Source of the DNA: Bradyrhizobium sp. in8p8
Lineage (GTDB): Bacteria; Pseudomonadota; Alphaproteobacteria; Rhizobiales; Xanthobacteraceae
Assembly (NCBI RefSeq): GCF_000426845.1
Contig: NZ_AUGD01000004.1
Coordinates: 248,001-312,000 of the forward strand
Reading direction: 5' to 3'
Length of the DNA stretch: 64,000 nt
Part shown: piece by piece, positions 26,511 through 35,147 of the stretch
Layout of the letters: every line of letters starts with the position of its first letter
How positions within the stretch are numbered: position 1 is the first letter of the stretch
The notes under the pieces: model-generated
Databases searched by the model: none
The model's input: only the letters and a program-made list of their open reading frames with translations
Told to the model about the DNA's origin: nothing
Position numbers and translations under genes: made by a program

Positions 26511-26906
26511 ATGAGTGCTCACACGCGGCGCAGGAGCATCCACATCGGCGGCTTCAAGCACGTCAACCCCATTCCGAACGCCTGCCGCATCGGCAATCTC
26601 GTGATGTCCGGCGTCATTCTTGGCCGCGATCCCGCGACCAACACGATGCCCGAGAGTCTCGACGCGCAATGCGCCAACATGTTCGCGCATATGAAGGCGA
26701 CGGTTGAGGCCGCCGGCGGCACCACCGACGACATCATCAAAATGACGGTGTGGCTGAAGGACCGCGGGAATCGCGGTCCCGTCAACGTCGAATGGCTCAA
26801 GATGTTTCCGGACGAGCATTCCCGGCCCGCGCGCCACGCGCTGCCGATGGACAAGATGGATGGCGGCGCGCTGGTGCAGTGCGACTTCACCGCCGTGATC
26901 GACTGA
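26511..26906 (+). CDS. RidA/YjgF-family protein
   Basis: 131 residues of the chorismate-mutase-like trimeric RidA fold. Landmarks: GVILGRDPATNTMPESLDAQCANMFAHMKATVEAAGGTTDD-type block and the conserved Arg in HSRPARHALPM. Classic RidA releases ammonia from enamines; relatives in catabolic clusters act as 2-aminomuconate deaminase. Its place between a hydratase and an amidohydrolase favours a pathway-specific deaminase or hydrolase over general enamine repair. AGGAGGG stands before the ATG. Confidence 0.85.
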   Translation: MSAHTRRRSIHIGGFKHVNPIPNACRIGNLVMSGVILGRDPATNTMPESLDAQCANMFAHMKATVEAAGGTTDDIIKMTVWLKDRGNRGPVNVEWLKMFPDEHSRPARHALPMDKMDGGALVQCDFTAVID

Positions 26907-26919
26907 AGGAGCTTTGGGC

Positions 26920-27795
26920 ATGCCGACCTATCTGCCGTTCGATCCCAATCCGCGCCGTCCCAGCAAGGCGCCGCCGCCGAAGACCGTCGACAGCCAGTTT
27001 CACGTGCTGGGTCCGATCGAGAGATATCCGGAGCGTCCCGGCGCCGCCTATCGGATGCCGACGGCGACCTGGGAGGCGGCGCTGCGCATGCACAAGGCGC
27101 TCGGCATCGAGCGCGGCATCATCGTGCAGACCACGACGTACGGCGCCGACCACGCCGTCGTGCTCGACGGCCTCGCAGCGATGGGCCCGAACTATCGCGG
27201 CTGCGCCAACGCGCTGGTGTTCGCCGAAGCGAGCGATTCCTATCTCGCCAAGCTGGACGATGCCGGCGTGCGCGGCGCGCGCTTCAGCTTCCGCCAGGAG
27301 CTCGGCGCCGTACTATCGGATGCCGATTTCGCCCGCGCCATTGCGCGCATCCGCGAGCTCGGCTGGTACGTCAAGATCCAGCCGGAGAAGGACGGCATCA
27401 TGTCGAGCGTTGCCAAGTACGAGGATCTCGACGTGCCCGTGCTGATCGACCACATGGCGCGCCCGGATCCCGAAGCCGGCAAGAACGATCCGAATTTGCG
27501 CAAGATGCTGGAGCTGCTCGGCAAGGGCAATTTCTGGGTGATGCTGTCGCTCGGCGAAAAGACCTCGAAGACCGGTGCACCCTATGACGACGTGATCCCG
27601 ATCGCGCGCGCCTACATCGAGGCCGCTCCCGACCGCTGCGTCTGGGCCAGCGACTGGCCGCATCCGGTATCGGTCAAGCAGCCGCCGAACGATGCCGACC
27701 TGCTCGAGCTGATGTACCGCTACGCGCCGGACCAGGCGGAGCTGGAAAAGATCCTGGTGCACAATCCGGCCAAGTTGTTCGGGTTTGCGGACTAG
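26920..27795 (+). CDS. LigI-like amidohydrolase (amidohydrolase_2 family)
   Basis: 291 residues, TIM-barrel amidohydrolase close to 2-pyrone-4,6-dicarboxylate lactonase. Key segments: TVDSQFHVLGPIERYP, IDHMARPD and ASDWPHP. The usual first histidine of the HxH motif is Gln26 (DSQFH), so metal binding is probably weak or absent, in keeping with metal-independent LigI relatives. AAGGAG precedes ATG 26920 by eight bases; TTG 26914 is less likely. Last gene of the IclR-controlled cluster; a lactone-hydrolysis role is inferred. Confidence 0.82.
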   Translation: MPTYLPFDPNPRRPSKAPPPKTVDSQFHVLGPIERYPERPGAAYRMPTATWEAALRMHKALGIERGIIVQTTTYGADHAVVLDGLAAMGPNYRGCANALVFAEASDSYLAKLDDAGVRGARFSFRQELGAVLSDADFARAIARIRELGWYVKIQPEKDGIMSSVAKYEDLDVPVLIDHMARPDPEAGKNDPNLRKMLELLGKGNFWVMLSLGEKTSKTGAPYDDVIPIARAYIEAAPDRCVWASDWPHPVSVKQPPNDADLLELMYRYAPDQAELEKILVHNPAKLFGFAD

Positions 27796-27834
27796 AAGGT
27801 TCTAAGCGCACCTTCATCGCCGCAACAATCGGCC

Positions 27835-28839
<1,005 letters not shown>

Positions 28840-29091
28840 GTGAGGGGACCTGTGAAGGGACGTACTGCGCGCGAGACCTCACATATAGGAGGCCGACGGC
28901 GGGAATGCTGCACGAACTCTGCTGCGCGATCCGGATCTTGATGGCGCCGCGTGTCCTCTGAGCTGTTCAAGCAGCCCGCACCCCGGTTCACAACACTGTT
29001 ATTGCGACCTGTGGCGCCCCTGATCTCGATTGGGCGTTTCTCGCCTGTTGTTGTAACTTGCCGGACAGCAGAGCTGCCAGGAGGAACCGAC

Positions 29092-29595
29092 ATGAGCACG
29101 GTCGCAATCAACCGCCGGAGCCTGCTCGCCGCTGGCGGGTCCGTCCTCGCAACCGGAGTTTTGACTTCGGGCGTTTCCGGGTTGCTGCTGCCGGCACGTG
29201 CGGCAGGCCTCGCACCGACCGAAACGATGTCGGGCGGGGCGAACAACTATCGAAAGGGCGCGCCGGTCGTGGAGCGGATTGGCAAGGGCGGCTTCTGGAT
29301 GAGCGGCACCGTCCGCCGCGCCGGCGACGGCGCGCCGCTCGCCGGGCAGCGCATCCAGATCTGGGCGCACACGGTCGAAGGCCAGGAGCACGAGCCGCAG
29401 AGCCACGGGGCCACGCTCACCGACAAGGACGGCAAGTTCCGGCTCGAGATGCCGCAGATCATTCCCGTTTTCGGCCAGCCGCACGGCCATCTCGCCTATG
29501 ACAGCGGCGAGTTCAAGACCGTGTTCCTGCGGCCGGTGATGCGAAGCGCCAAGGAAACCAGCCTCGAAGCGCACTTCGTGCTTCAGCCGGCCTGA
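29092..29595 (+). CDS. Tat-exported intradiol-dioxygenase-like protein
   Basis: 167 residues. The N terminus is a twin-arginine signal (INRRSLLAAGG, then a hydrophobic stretch and PARAAG). The mature part resembles the core barrel of intradiol dioxygenases: GTVRRAGDGAPLAGQRIQIW, THxDGxF-like LTDKDGKFRLEMP, and QPHGHLAYD (H131, H133). The two iron-ligand tyrosines of real dioxygenases are not visible, so it is a degenerate relative with unproven chemistry. AGGAGG precedes ATG. Twelve bases separate it from the heme membrane protein downstream. Confidence 0.78.
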   Translation: MSTVAINRRSLLAAGGSVLATGVLTSGVSGLLLPARAAGLAPTETMSGGANNYRKGAPVVERIGKGGFWMSGTVRRAGDGAPLAGQRIQIWAHTVEGQEHEPQSHGATLTDKDGKFRLEMPQIIPVFGQPHGHLAYDSGEFKTVFLRPVMRSAKETSLEAHFVLQPA

Positions 29596-29607
29596 CCGGG
29601 CCGGCGC

Positions 29608-30246
29608 ATGACGGGGTGGAGATCGGTGCGGGTGGTCCTGATCTGGGCGGCCCTTGCCTTGGCGATTGGCGTGCCGATTGCCGCTGCTGCAGGCAGCGAG
29701 CTGCTCGCATGGCGCGGTCCGATCTATATCCTCGCCGGGTTCGCCGGGATCGTTGCGCTTGGGCTTGTGCTTCTTCAGCCGCTGCTGATCGGCGGCTATC
29801 TGCCGGGCCTGTCGGCCTATCGCGGGCGGCGCGCGCACCACTGGATCGGCGGCGCGCTGGTGGTGGCGGTCGTTATCCACGTCGCCGGCCTCTGGTTCAC
29901 CAGCCCGCCCGACATGATCGATGCCCTGACCTACGCATCGCCGACGCCATTCTCGCCTTTCGGCGTGACCGCGATGTGGGCGATCTTCGTCGTCGCGCTG
30001 CTGGCTTCCCTGCGCCGGTGGTTGGGATTGCGCCTGCGAACGTGGCGCTTCATTCACATGCCGCTGGCGATCGTCATCGTCACGGGGAGCGTGGTCCATT
30101 GCCTCCTCATCGAGGGGACGATGGAGAGGATCTCAAAGGCGGCCCTGTGCGTGCTGGTACTCGCGGCAACCGTGAAGGTCATGATTGACCTGCAGGTGTG
30201 GCGAAAGCGAAGGACGCTGCGCGGGGAGAGTCCAGCGCAGCAGTAG
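29608..30246 (+). CDS. ferric-reductase-like transmembrane heme protein
   Basis: 212 residues with six predicted membrane helices. Histidines are arranged in two pairs 14 residues apart: H77/H91 in HHWIGGALVVAVVIH and H150/H164 in FIHMPLAIVIVTGSVVH, the ferric-reductase/NOX bis-heme b signature. No FAD or NAD domain follows, so it resembles stand-alone MsrQ-type proteins that pass electrons from quinol to a periplasmic partner. The upstream gene encodes a Tat-exported protein, suggesting such a pair. Name and substrate unassigned. Confidence 0.8.
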   Translation: MTGWRSVRVVLIWAALALAIGVPIAAAAGSELLAWRGPIYILAGFAGIVALGLVLLQPLLIGGYLPGLSAYRGRRAHHWIGGALVVAVVIHVAGLWFTSPPDMIDALTYASPTPFSPFGVTAMWAIFVVALLASLRRWLGLRLRTWRFIHMPLAIVIVTGSVVHCLLIEGTMERISKAALCVLVLAATVKVMIDLQVWRKRRTLRGESPAQQ

Positions 30247-30300
30247 GCTGGTTGCTACGAGCTGCTTGCCGCAGTCGGGGACGGGGCGTAATTTCGCACC

Positions 30301-30777
30301 ATGACGCTCACGGCTCCCGATCTGAAAGCGTTCCTGCTCGCGACGCCGTTCTTCGGCGGCCTGTCGGACGGAAGCCTCGACCTGCTGATATCGATGCTGG
30401 CCGAACGCCGGTTCGAGGCCGGCGACACCGTCGTGGCGGAAGGCGAGCCGGGACGATCGATGTTCATCGTCAAATCCGGCCGGCTCGCGGTGAGCAAGAG
30501 GACGAGTGCGGGTCGCGTCATCCCGCTGTCCGTTCTGCAGCCTGGTGATTTCTTCGGCGAGATGACGCTGATCGAAATGCAGAACCGCTCCGCCACGGTG
30601 GTCGCGGAAGCGCCGACGGTGCTGTACGAGCTGACCGCCAAGAATCTCTACGCCTGCTACAAGACGGACATCCACGCCTATGTGATCGTCCTGCAGAACA
30701 TCAACCGCGAACTTTGCCGGCGGCTGCGAAGGGCGGACAATCGCCTCACCAGTCGCCAGGCAGGGAACGACAATTGA
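30301..30777 (+). CDS. cyclic-nucleotide-binding (CNB) domain protein
   Basis: 158 residues that are nearly all one CNB domain: LATPFFGGLSDGSLDLLISML, then FEAGDTVVAEGEPGRSMFIVKSGRLAV and LQPGDFFGEMTLIEMQNRSATVVAEAPTVLYEL. There is no HTH domain. The phosphate-binding cassette FGEMTLIEMQNRSATVVA keeps Gly-Glu but the Arg is one turn later, so ligand binding is plausible, not certain. It is 54 bases after the heme membrane protein and on the same strand, so it may belong to the same unit. Confidence 0.82.
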   Translation: MTLTAPDLKAFLLATPFFGGLSDGSLDLLISMLAERRFEAGDTVVAEGEPGRSMFIVKSGRLAVSKRTSAGRVIPLSVLQPGDFFGEMTLIEMQNRSATVVAEAPTVLYELTAKNLYACYKTDIHAYVIVLQNINRELCRRLRRADNRLTSRQAGNDN

Positions 30778-30881
30778 TCATGCGTAGGATGGTCGAAGCC
30801 TTGCGAACCCATCATGTCTGGTCATCGCGCAAGGGACTTGTTGGGTTCGCTTCGCGCTCCCTGTCCTGCGAACTGAGATGG

Positions 30882-31025
30882 CTAGAGCAGCGCCATCGAG
30901 TGCAGTGAGTTTCTATGAAAGCCGAAGGCAACGAGGCTGGAGAGAAGCAACACGATTCCAGTCACGATCAGGAAAAACGCAAACACTGTCGGAGCCTCTG
31001 GTTCATCATCCGCGGCGAGGACCAT
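30882..31025 (-). CDS. possible small single-pass membrane protein (47 aa)
   Basis: A 47-codon reading frame from ATG 31025 to TAG. Residues 14-35 (VFAFFLIVTGIVLLLSSLVAFG) form one convincing transmembrane helix after an acidic N terminus (ADDEPEAP), and a short tail ends FHRNSLHSMALL. No clear ribosome site precedes the ATG; AT-rich sequence does. It lies where no other gene is seen. Transmembrane composition on this strand in a 65% GC genome is a mild argument for coding. I recognise no family. Confidence 0.3.
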   Translation of the reverse strand: MVLAADDEPEAPTVFAFFLIVTGIVLLLSSLVAFGFHRNSLHSMALL

Positions 31026-31278
31026 AATAGATAAAATTTTACCGACAATCGAAAGGAAGTATTAACCTTACCTGCGGGACCCGATCGCGAACCGTCGGGC
31101 AAACACCCCGCCTTCCGCAAAACCTCTTCCTGCACAATATTCGGCTCTGTCGAAATTCTGATTTACAGCATTATTCCGCCTTCCCGGCCCGAGGAGAGCG
31201 GCGATCGTACGTCGCAACGAACGTGGACGCGGCTGAGTCTGGCACGGCAAGGCAAGGTAGGACCAGAGCGGTTGAACT
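31026..31278. other. gene-free stretch
   Basis: Between the possible 47-aa reading frame and the structured element I see no gene on either strand. The first 45 bases are AT-rich (ATAATAGATAAAATTTTACC), unlike the rest of the window, and could carry a promoter for the minus-strand frame. The remainder has no strong hairpin. Confidence 0.4.
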
Positions 31279-31660
31279 CGTGAGGTCCCTCTCGGTGTGA
31301 CGAACGGGGCTGCCGCGTACGGCCAAGCCGTGTCGTTCCGGCTGTGGTTGTTACAGCCAAGCCTTCGCGAAGATGCACCGGCCGACCGGACGCGCGGCAT
31401 CGGTTTTCGCGAGGTGACGGCCAGAAGGAACTCCGGGGAGAGCATGCATAGGCCGTCAACCCATCGCGCAGGGAAGGCCGAGTGTTTTTCCGGTCCAGCT
31501 GTTTTCCGCCTGCGCATTGCGTATGCGATTTTTTCCGCGCGAGCGGACCATCGGTCCCAGCCGGCCCCCGGCCCTGCCTGCGCTCGCTTCAGAAGCGAGG
31601 GCGAAAGAGAGCAGCAAGATTCGGGCGCTTCGCGCCGCGAAAGCGCTGCTTCATGTGGGA
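31279..31660. repeat. structured dispersed element (RNA-like)
   Basis: No credible protein, but nested pairing: a long-range stem of GCGCAGGGAAGGCC (31466-31479) with GGCCCTGCCTGCGC (31570-31583), 12 of 14 pairs; hairpins GGACC-ATC-GGTCC (31545-31557) and CTCGCTTC-A-GAAGCGAG (31583-31599). The leading phrase GTGACGAACGGGGC..GCGTACGG and the later CCGGGGAGAGCA..CGCGCAGGGAAGGCCG match an intergenic repeat I recall in many copies from Bradyrhizobium. Frames across it are translated noise. Function unknown. Confidence 0.55.
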
Positions 31661-31704
31661 GAGAGGAACGACCGGGCGCTCTCGCCTCGCCGATGTCGCT
31701 TGTC

Positions 31705-32055
31705 TCAGCGACGTGCGGCGATCGCCGTCAGCTCCAGCCTGACGCCGGGGCCGAGATCCGCAACGCCAATGGCGGCACGCGCCGGCAGATGGTCCGCGGT
31801 GAAATAGCGCTTCCACACCTGGTTGAACGCCACCTTGTCGGCGAGATCGGCCATGAAGACGGTTACCTGCAGAACGCCGGAAAGATCCGAGCCCGCTCCC
31901 TCGAGCAGGGTCTTCAACTGGCGCAGCACATCGTCGGCTTGGCCCGCCATGTCGAGCCCGGTGTCCTCGGGGACGATGCCGCCGAGATAGAGCACGCCGT
32001 TATGCTCGACGATCTCGTGGAGCAGTCCTTCATAGGGCAGGGAGCGTTTGATCAC
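31705..32055 (-). CDS. RidA-family protein
   Basis: 116 residues. IVEHNGVLYLGGIVPEDTGLDMAGQADDVLRQLKTLLEGAGSDLSGVLQ is the YjgF/RidA core, and LPARAAIGVADLGPGVRLELTAIA contains the conserved Arg and a C-terminal Glu region (RLELTAIA). This looks like the general-purpose, non-operonic RidA type that hydrolyses reactive enamines/imines from PLP enzymes. It stands alone, downstream of tRNA-Thr on the same strand. Different in subclass from the RidA gene at 26.5 kb. Confidence 0.85.
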   Translation of the reverse strand: MIKRSLPYEGLLHEIVEHNGVLYLGGIVPEDTGLDMAGQADDVLRQLKTLLEGAGSDLSGVLQVTVFMADLADKVAFNQVWKRYFTADHLPARAAIGVADLGPGVRLELTAIAARR

Positions 32056-32118
32056 GATGCATCCGTGGATGTTGCAGGTTCACTGACCAGGCGAAGGGCT
32101 CGCTTGAAGGGGGAAAGA

Positions 32119-32193
32119 TGGTGCTGCCAGACAGGATTGAACTGTCGACCTCTCCATTACCAATGGAGTGCTCTACCACTGAGCTACGGCAGC
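32119..32193 (-). tRNA. tRNA-Thr (GGT)
   Basis: On the minus strand a full cloverleaf of 75 bases with CCA encoded: acceptor GCTGCCG pairing with TGGCAGC, D-arm AGCTCAGTGGTAGAGC, anticodon stem-loop CTCCA-TTGGTAA-TGGAG with anticodon GGT, and T-arm with TTCAATC. Discriminator A. Confidence 0.97.
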
Positions 32194-32508
32194 ATGTGCT
32201 GGTGAAGAATCGGGCGCCCGAGGGGGCCTACCAAGCGGGCCGATATCTGCCACAAGCCCCCCTCCTGCGCAAGCTTGCAAGCTCCGTCAAATCGAGAAAA
32301 TCGGGTCGATATCCGGGCCAAAATGCCCATTTCCGCGCGAAACCATCAGCTTTCCCCCGATTTCGGGCCGACCTCCCCGGCCAATTGGCCAGTTGCTCCG
32401 GACGTCGGACTTGCCTCATTTCGCGTTTCGCACGATCGCATCGCGGCCGCCTCTTGAGCTGCCATAGTTCGGTGGCATCCTGCTCCAGATCCCATGAATG
32501 GACCTTTG
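32194..32508. other. gene-free stretch with tRNA promoter region
   Basis: About 315 bases between tRNA-Thr (minus) and the small gene at 32509 (plus). It must hold both divergent promoters. I see imperfect short repeats of the phrase CCGATTTCGGGCC/GATATCCGGGCC but no coding frame, no strong hairpin and no box I can name. Confidence 0.4.
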
Positions 32509-32691
32509 ATGACGGACCAGGACGACAAGAGCGCGGGGCAGGCGAGGGCATCGCGGGACGATCGCCTGAAATCGGCGCTGCGCGAGAACCTGAAGCGGCG
32601 GAAGGTGCAGGCACGCGAACGTGCCGCGATGACCGGGGCCTTGGAGAACGACGACGGTTCCCTAGATGAGGGGACCGCCGGCGAGACCTGA
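32509..32691 (+). CDS. small conserved hypothetical protein
   Basis: 60 residues, hydrophilic and basic in the centre: MTDQDDKSAG, then RDDRLKSALRENLKRRKVQARER, then an acidic end. The helix RDDRLKSALRENLKRRK is a pattern I recall from short Bradyrhizobium proteins, which makes it likely real. ATG 32509 is used; an in-frame ATG 32494 would add five residues. It is 34 bases before the CNB-domain oxidoreductase gene and likely co-transcribed. No function known. Confidence 0.6.
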   Translation: MTDQDDKSAGQARASRDDRLKSALRENLKRRKVQARERAAMTGALENDDGSLDEGTAGET

Positions 32692-32725
32692 AGTTGAACG
32701 CCGGCGGCTGAAATCTGGAGTGCAT

Positions 32726-34441
32726 ATGGTGGCGATCGGGCAGGACGAACCGCAAAGAACCGAAAGCGACGTGCTGATGTCCCGGTTCACCCGGCCAGAA
32801 CAGACGTTTCCAAACCTGACACCCGCCGAGATCGAGCGCATCAGGCCGTTCGGCGAAATCCGCACCTATGCGGATGGCGCGTTCCTGTTCGAGACCGGCA
32901 AGCCCGGCCCCGGGATGTTCGTCGTGCTGAAGGGCCATGTCGCCATCACCCAGCGCGACGGGCTCGGTCATGTCACACCGGTGATCGACCAGGGGCCCGG
33001 GCAATTCGTGGCCGAACTCAGCCAGCTCTCAGGCCACCCGGCGCTGGTCGACGGCCGCGCCGAGGGCGAGGTCGAGACTCTGCTGTTGCCGCCGGACCGG
33101 CTGCGCGCGCTGCTGGTCGCCGAAGCCGAACTCGGTGAGCGCATCATGCGCGCGCTGATCCTGCGCCGGGTCAATCTGATCCAGGGCGGCGTCGGCGGTC
33201 CTGTGCTGTTCGGCCCGTCGAACTCCGCCGGCGTGGTGCGGTTGCAGGGCTTCCTCACCCGCAACGGTCAGCCGCATCATCTGCTTGATCCCGAGCGCGA
33301 TCGCGACGCCGCCGAGCTCATTGCGCGCTATTCGCCGCAGCCCGAGGACTGGCCGTTGGTCGTCACCGCTGACGGCGCCGTGCTGCGCAACCCCGATGAG
33401 ACCGAGCTTGCGCGCGCCATCGGCATGATCGGCGGGCCGAAGGGCGACCGCATCTACGACGTTGCCGTCGTCGGCTGCGGACCCGCGGGGCTCGCCACCG
33501 CGGTGTATGCCGCGTCCGAAGGGCTGTCGGTCGCCGTGCTCGACACCCGCGCCTTCGGCGGTCAGGCCGGCGCCAGCGCGCGCATCGAGAACTATCTGGG
33601 TTTTCCGACCGGCATTTCCGGTCAGGCGCTGACCGCGCGCGCCTTCACCCAGGCGCAGAAGTTCGGCGCCGACATCATGATTCCCGTCACGGTGAAGTCG
33701 CTCGACTGCACGCGCAAGGACGGCGCGTTTTCGGTCGCGCTCGAAGGCAGCGACCCCTTGCGCTCGCGTTCGGTCGTCGTTGCGAGCGGCGCGCGCTATC
33801 GCCGGCCTGATATCGCGAACCTCGACAAGTTCGAGGGACGCGGCGTCTGGTACTGGGCCTCGCCAGTCGAGGCGCGGCTCTGCGCAGGCGAAGAGGTCGC
33901 TCTGGTCGGCGCCGGCAATTCGGCCGGCCAGGCCGCCGTGTTCCTGTCGGGTCATGCCAAACGCGTGCTGATGATCATCCGCGGCGGCGGCCTGGGTGCC
34001 AGCATGTCGCGCTATCTCATCGAGCGCATCGAAGCGACCCCGAACATTGAATTGATGTTCAACACCGAGATCACCGCGCTCGAAGGCGATGAGGCTTCGC
34101 TGCTGCGTCGGATCCGCTGGAAGAGCCGGTTGTCGGATGACGAAGACTCAGCCGACATCCGCAATCTCTTTCTGTTCGTCGGCGCCGATCCCGCCACCAA
34201 CTGGCTCGACGGCTGCGGCGTGACGCTCGATCGCGGCGGCTTCGTCGTGACCGGCGCGCAGTCCGAGCAGAACCAGGGCAAGCTGGTGGCGCCGCTGGAA
34301 ACCTCCGTGCCCGGCGTCTACGCCGTCGGCGACGTCCGCTCCGGCTCGGTCAAGCGCGTCGGTGGGGCCATCGGGGAGGGCGCCCAAGTCGTGGCCTCCC
34401 TGCATGGCTATCTCGGCGACGCCGCAAAGCCGGCGCTTTAG
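32726..34441 (+). CDS. CNB-domain FAD-dependent oxidoreductase (thioredoxin-reductase fold)
   Basis: 571 residues. A CNB domain (about 20-150: GAFLFETGKPGPGMFVVLKGHVAI) is joined to a thioredoxin-reductase-like module with FAD motif VVGCGPAGLATAVYA near 250, RAFGGQAGASARIENYLGFP and NADPH motif LVGAGNSAGQAAVF near 393. The redox-active CxxC usually found before the NADPH domain is replaced by VWYWASPVEA (about 373). It therefore cannot reduce thioredoxin by the normal route; an electron-transfer or regulated ferredoxin-type reductase role is possible. GGAG five bases before ATG 32726 decides the start. Confidence 0.88.
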   Translation: MVAIGQDEPQRTESDVLMSRFTRPEQTFPNLTPAEIERIRPFGEIRTYADGAFLFETGKPGPGMFVVLKGHVAITQRDGLGHVTPVIDQGPGQFVAELSQLSGHPALVDGRAEGEVETLLLPPDRLRALLVAEAELGERIMRALILRRVNLIQGGVGGPVLFGPSNSAGVVRLQGFLTRNGQPHHLLDPERDRDAAELIARYSPQPEDWPLVVTADGAVLRNPDETELARAIGMIGGPKGDRIYDVAVVGCGPAGLATAVYAASEGLSVAVLDTRAFGGQAGASARIENYLGFPTGISGQALTARAFTQAQKFGADIMIPVTVKSLDCTRKDGAFSVALEGSDPLRSRSVVVASGARYRRPDIANLDKFEGRGVWYWASPVEARLCAGEEVALVGAGNSAGQAAVFLSGHAKRVLMIIRGGGLGASMSRYLIERIEATPNIELMFNTEITALEGDEASLLRRIRWKSRLSDDEDSADIRNLFLFVGADPATNWLDGCGVTLDRGGFVVTGAQSEQNQGKLVAPLETSVPGVYAVGDVRSGSVKRVGGAIGEGAQVVASLHGYLGDAAKPAL

Positions 34442-34510
34442 GCAAGGACAAGACAAGCGAATGGCAAGTCGAATGAGGCTTGCCATCTCGCCGCATCCTG
34501 CCGACTATCC

Positions 34511-34617
34511 CCTCATCCCGAGGAGCCGCGAAGCGGCGTCTCGAAGGATAAAGGCCCGGGTGCATCTGGGCCGTTCATGGTTCGAGACGGCGCTCACGCG
34601 CCTCCTCACCATGAGGA
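34511..34617. repeat. dispersed repeat, CCTCATCCCGAGGAGCCGCG class
   Basis: The left half has CCTCATCCCGAGGAGC and GCGGCGTCTCGAA (34534-34545 region), the right half TTCGAGACGGCGC (34581-34593) and CTCACCATGAGG (34605-34616), giving inverted arms around GGCCCGGGTGCATCTGGGCC. I know this as a common Bradyrhizobium repeat. It lies between the oxidoreductase and the EthD gene. Confidence 0.7.
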
Positions 34618-34649
34618 TCTACCAGCAAAAAAACCAACGGGAGGACCAA

Positions 34650-34958
34650 ATGGCTGAAGTCGTCGTGCTCTACAAAACACCCAAGGATGCTGCCGCCTTC
34701 GACAAGCACTACGCCGAAACGCACATCCCGCTCGCGAAGAAGCTTCCAGGCCTGAAGAAATACGCCGTCAGCAAGGGACCGGTTTCATCTCCCGCAGGTC
34801 CCTCCGGAATTCATCTCGTCGCCGTCCTAACGTTCGACAGCGTCGCCGACATCCAGGCGGCATTCGGCAGCCCGGAAGGCAAGGCGACCGGCGCCGACGT
34901 GCCGAAATTCGCCAGCGGCGGCGCCGACATCTTGATCTTCGACACCAAGGAAGTGTGA
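34650..34958 (+). CDS. EthD-family small protein
   Basis: 102 residues forming a ferredoxin-like dimeric barrel: VVLYKTPKDAAAFDKHYAETHIPLAKKLPGLKKYAVSKG followed by LTFDSVADIQAAFGSPEGKATGADVPKFASGGADILIFDTKE. EthD proteins accompany ether-degrading P450s or act as small isomerase/cyclase-like enzymes; no P450 is nearby. GGGAGG six bases before ATG confirms the start. It stands alone after a repeat, so its role is open. Confidence 0.85.
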   Translation: MAEVVVLYKTPKDAAAFDKHYAETHIPLAKKLPGLKKYAVSKGPVSSPAGPSGIHLVAVLTFDSVADIQAAFGSPEGKATGADVPKFASGGADILIFDTKEV

Positions 34959-35147
34959 GAGATCGATCCAACTTTCGTCGAAAGCCTGCCGTCGTTTGTG
35001 ACAGCGGTGCAAAAAAATCAGTCATGCGTTTGTCGTTCGCAGGACGGCGCATGGCTGCGCTCATGCATGTGACGACAACGCATGTAGCAATCCGATGAGG
35101 ACCGTAATACCATCCTCCGCATCTCGATGGAGACGAGGAGAAATGTG

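Noticed and set aside
31297..32205. Plus-strand frame of 302 codons across the structured element, a RidA gene and tRNA-Thr
   Set aside because: It is antisense to RidA and the tRNA, and its first part is the repeat element. Composition is Arg/Ser/Ala noise.
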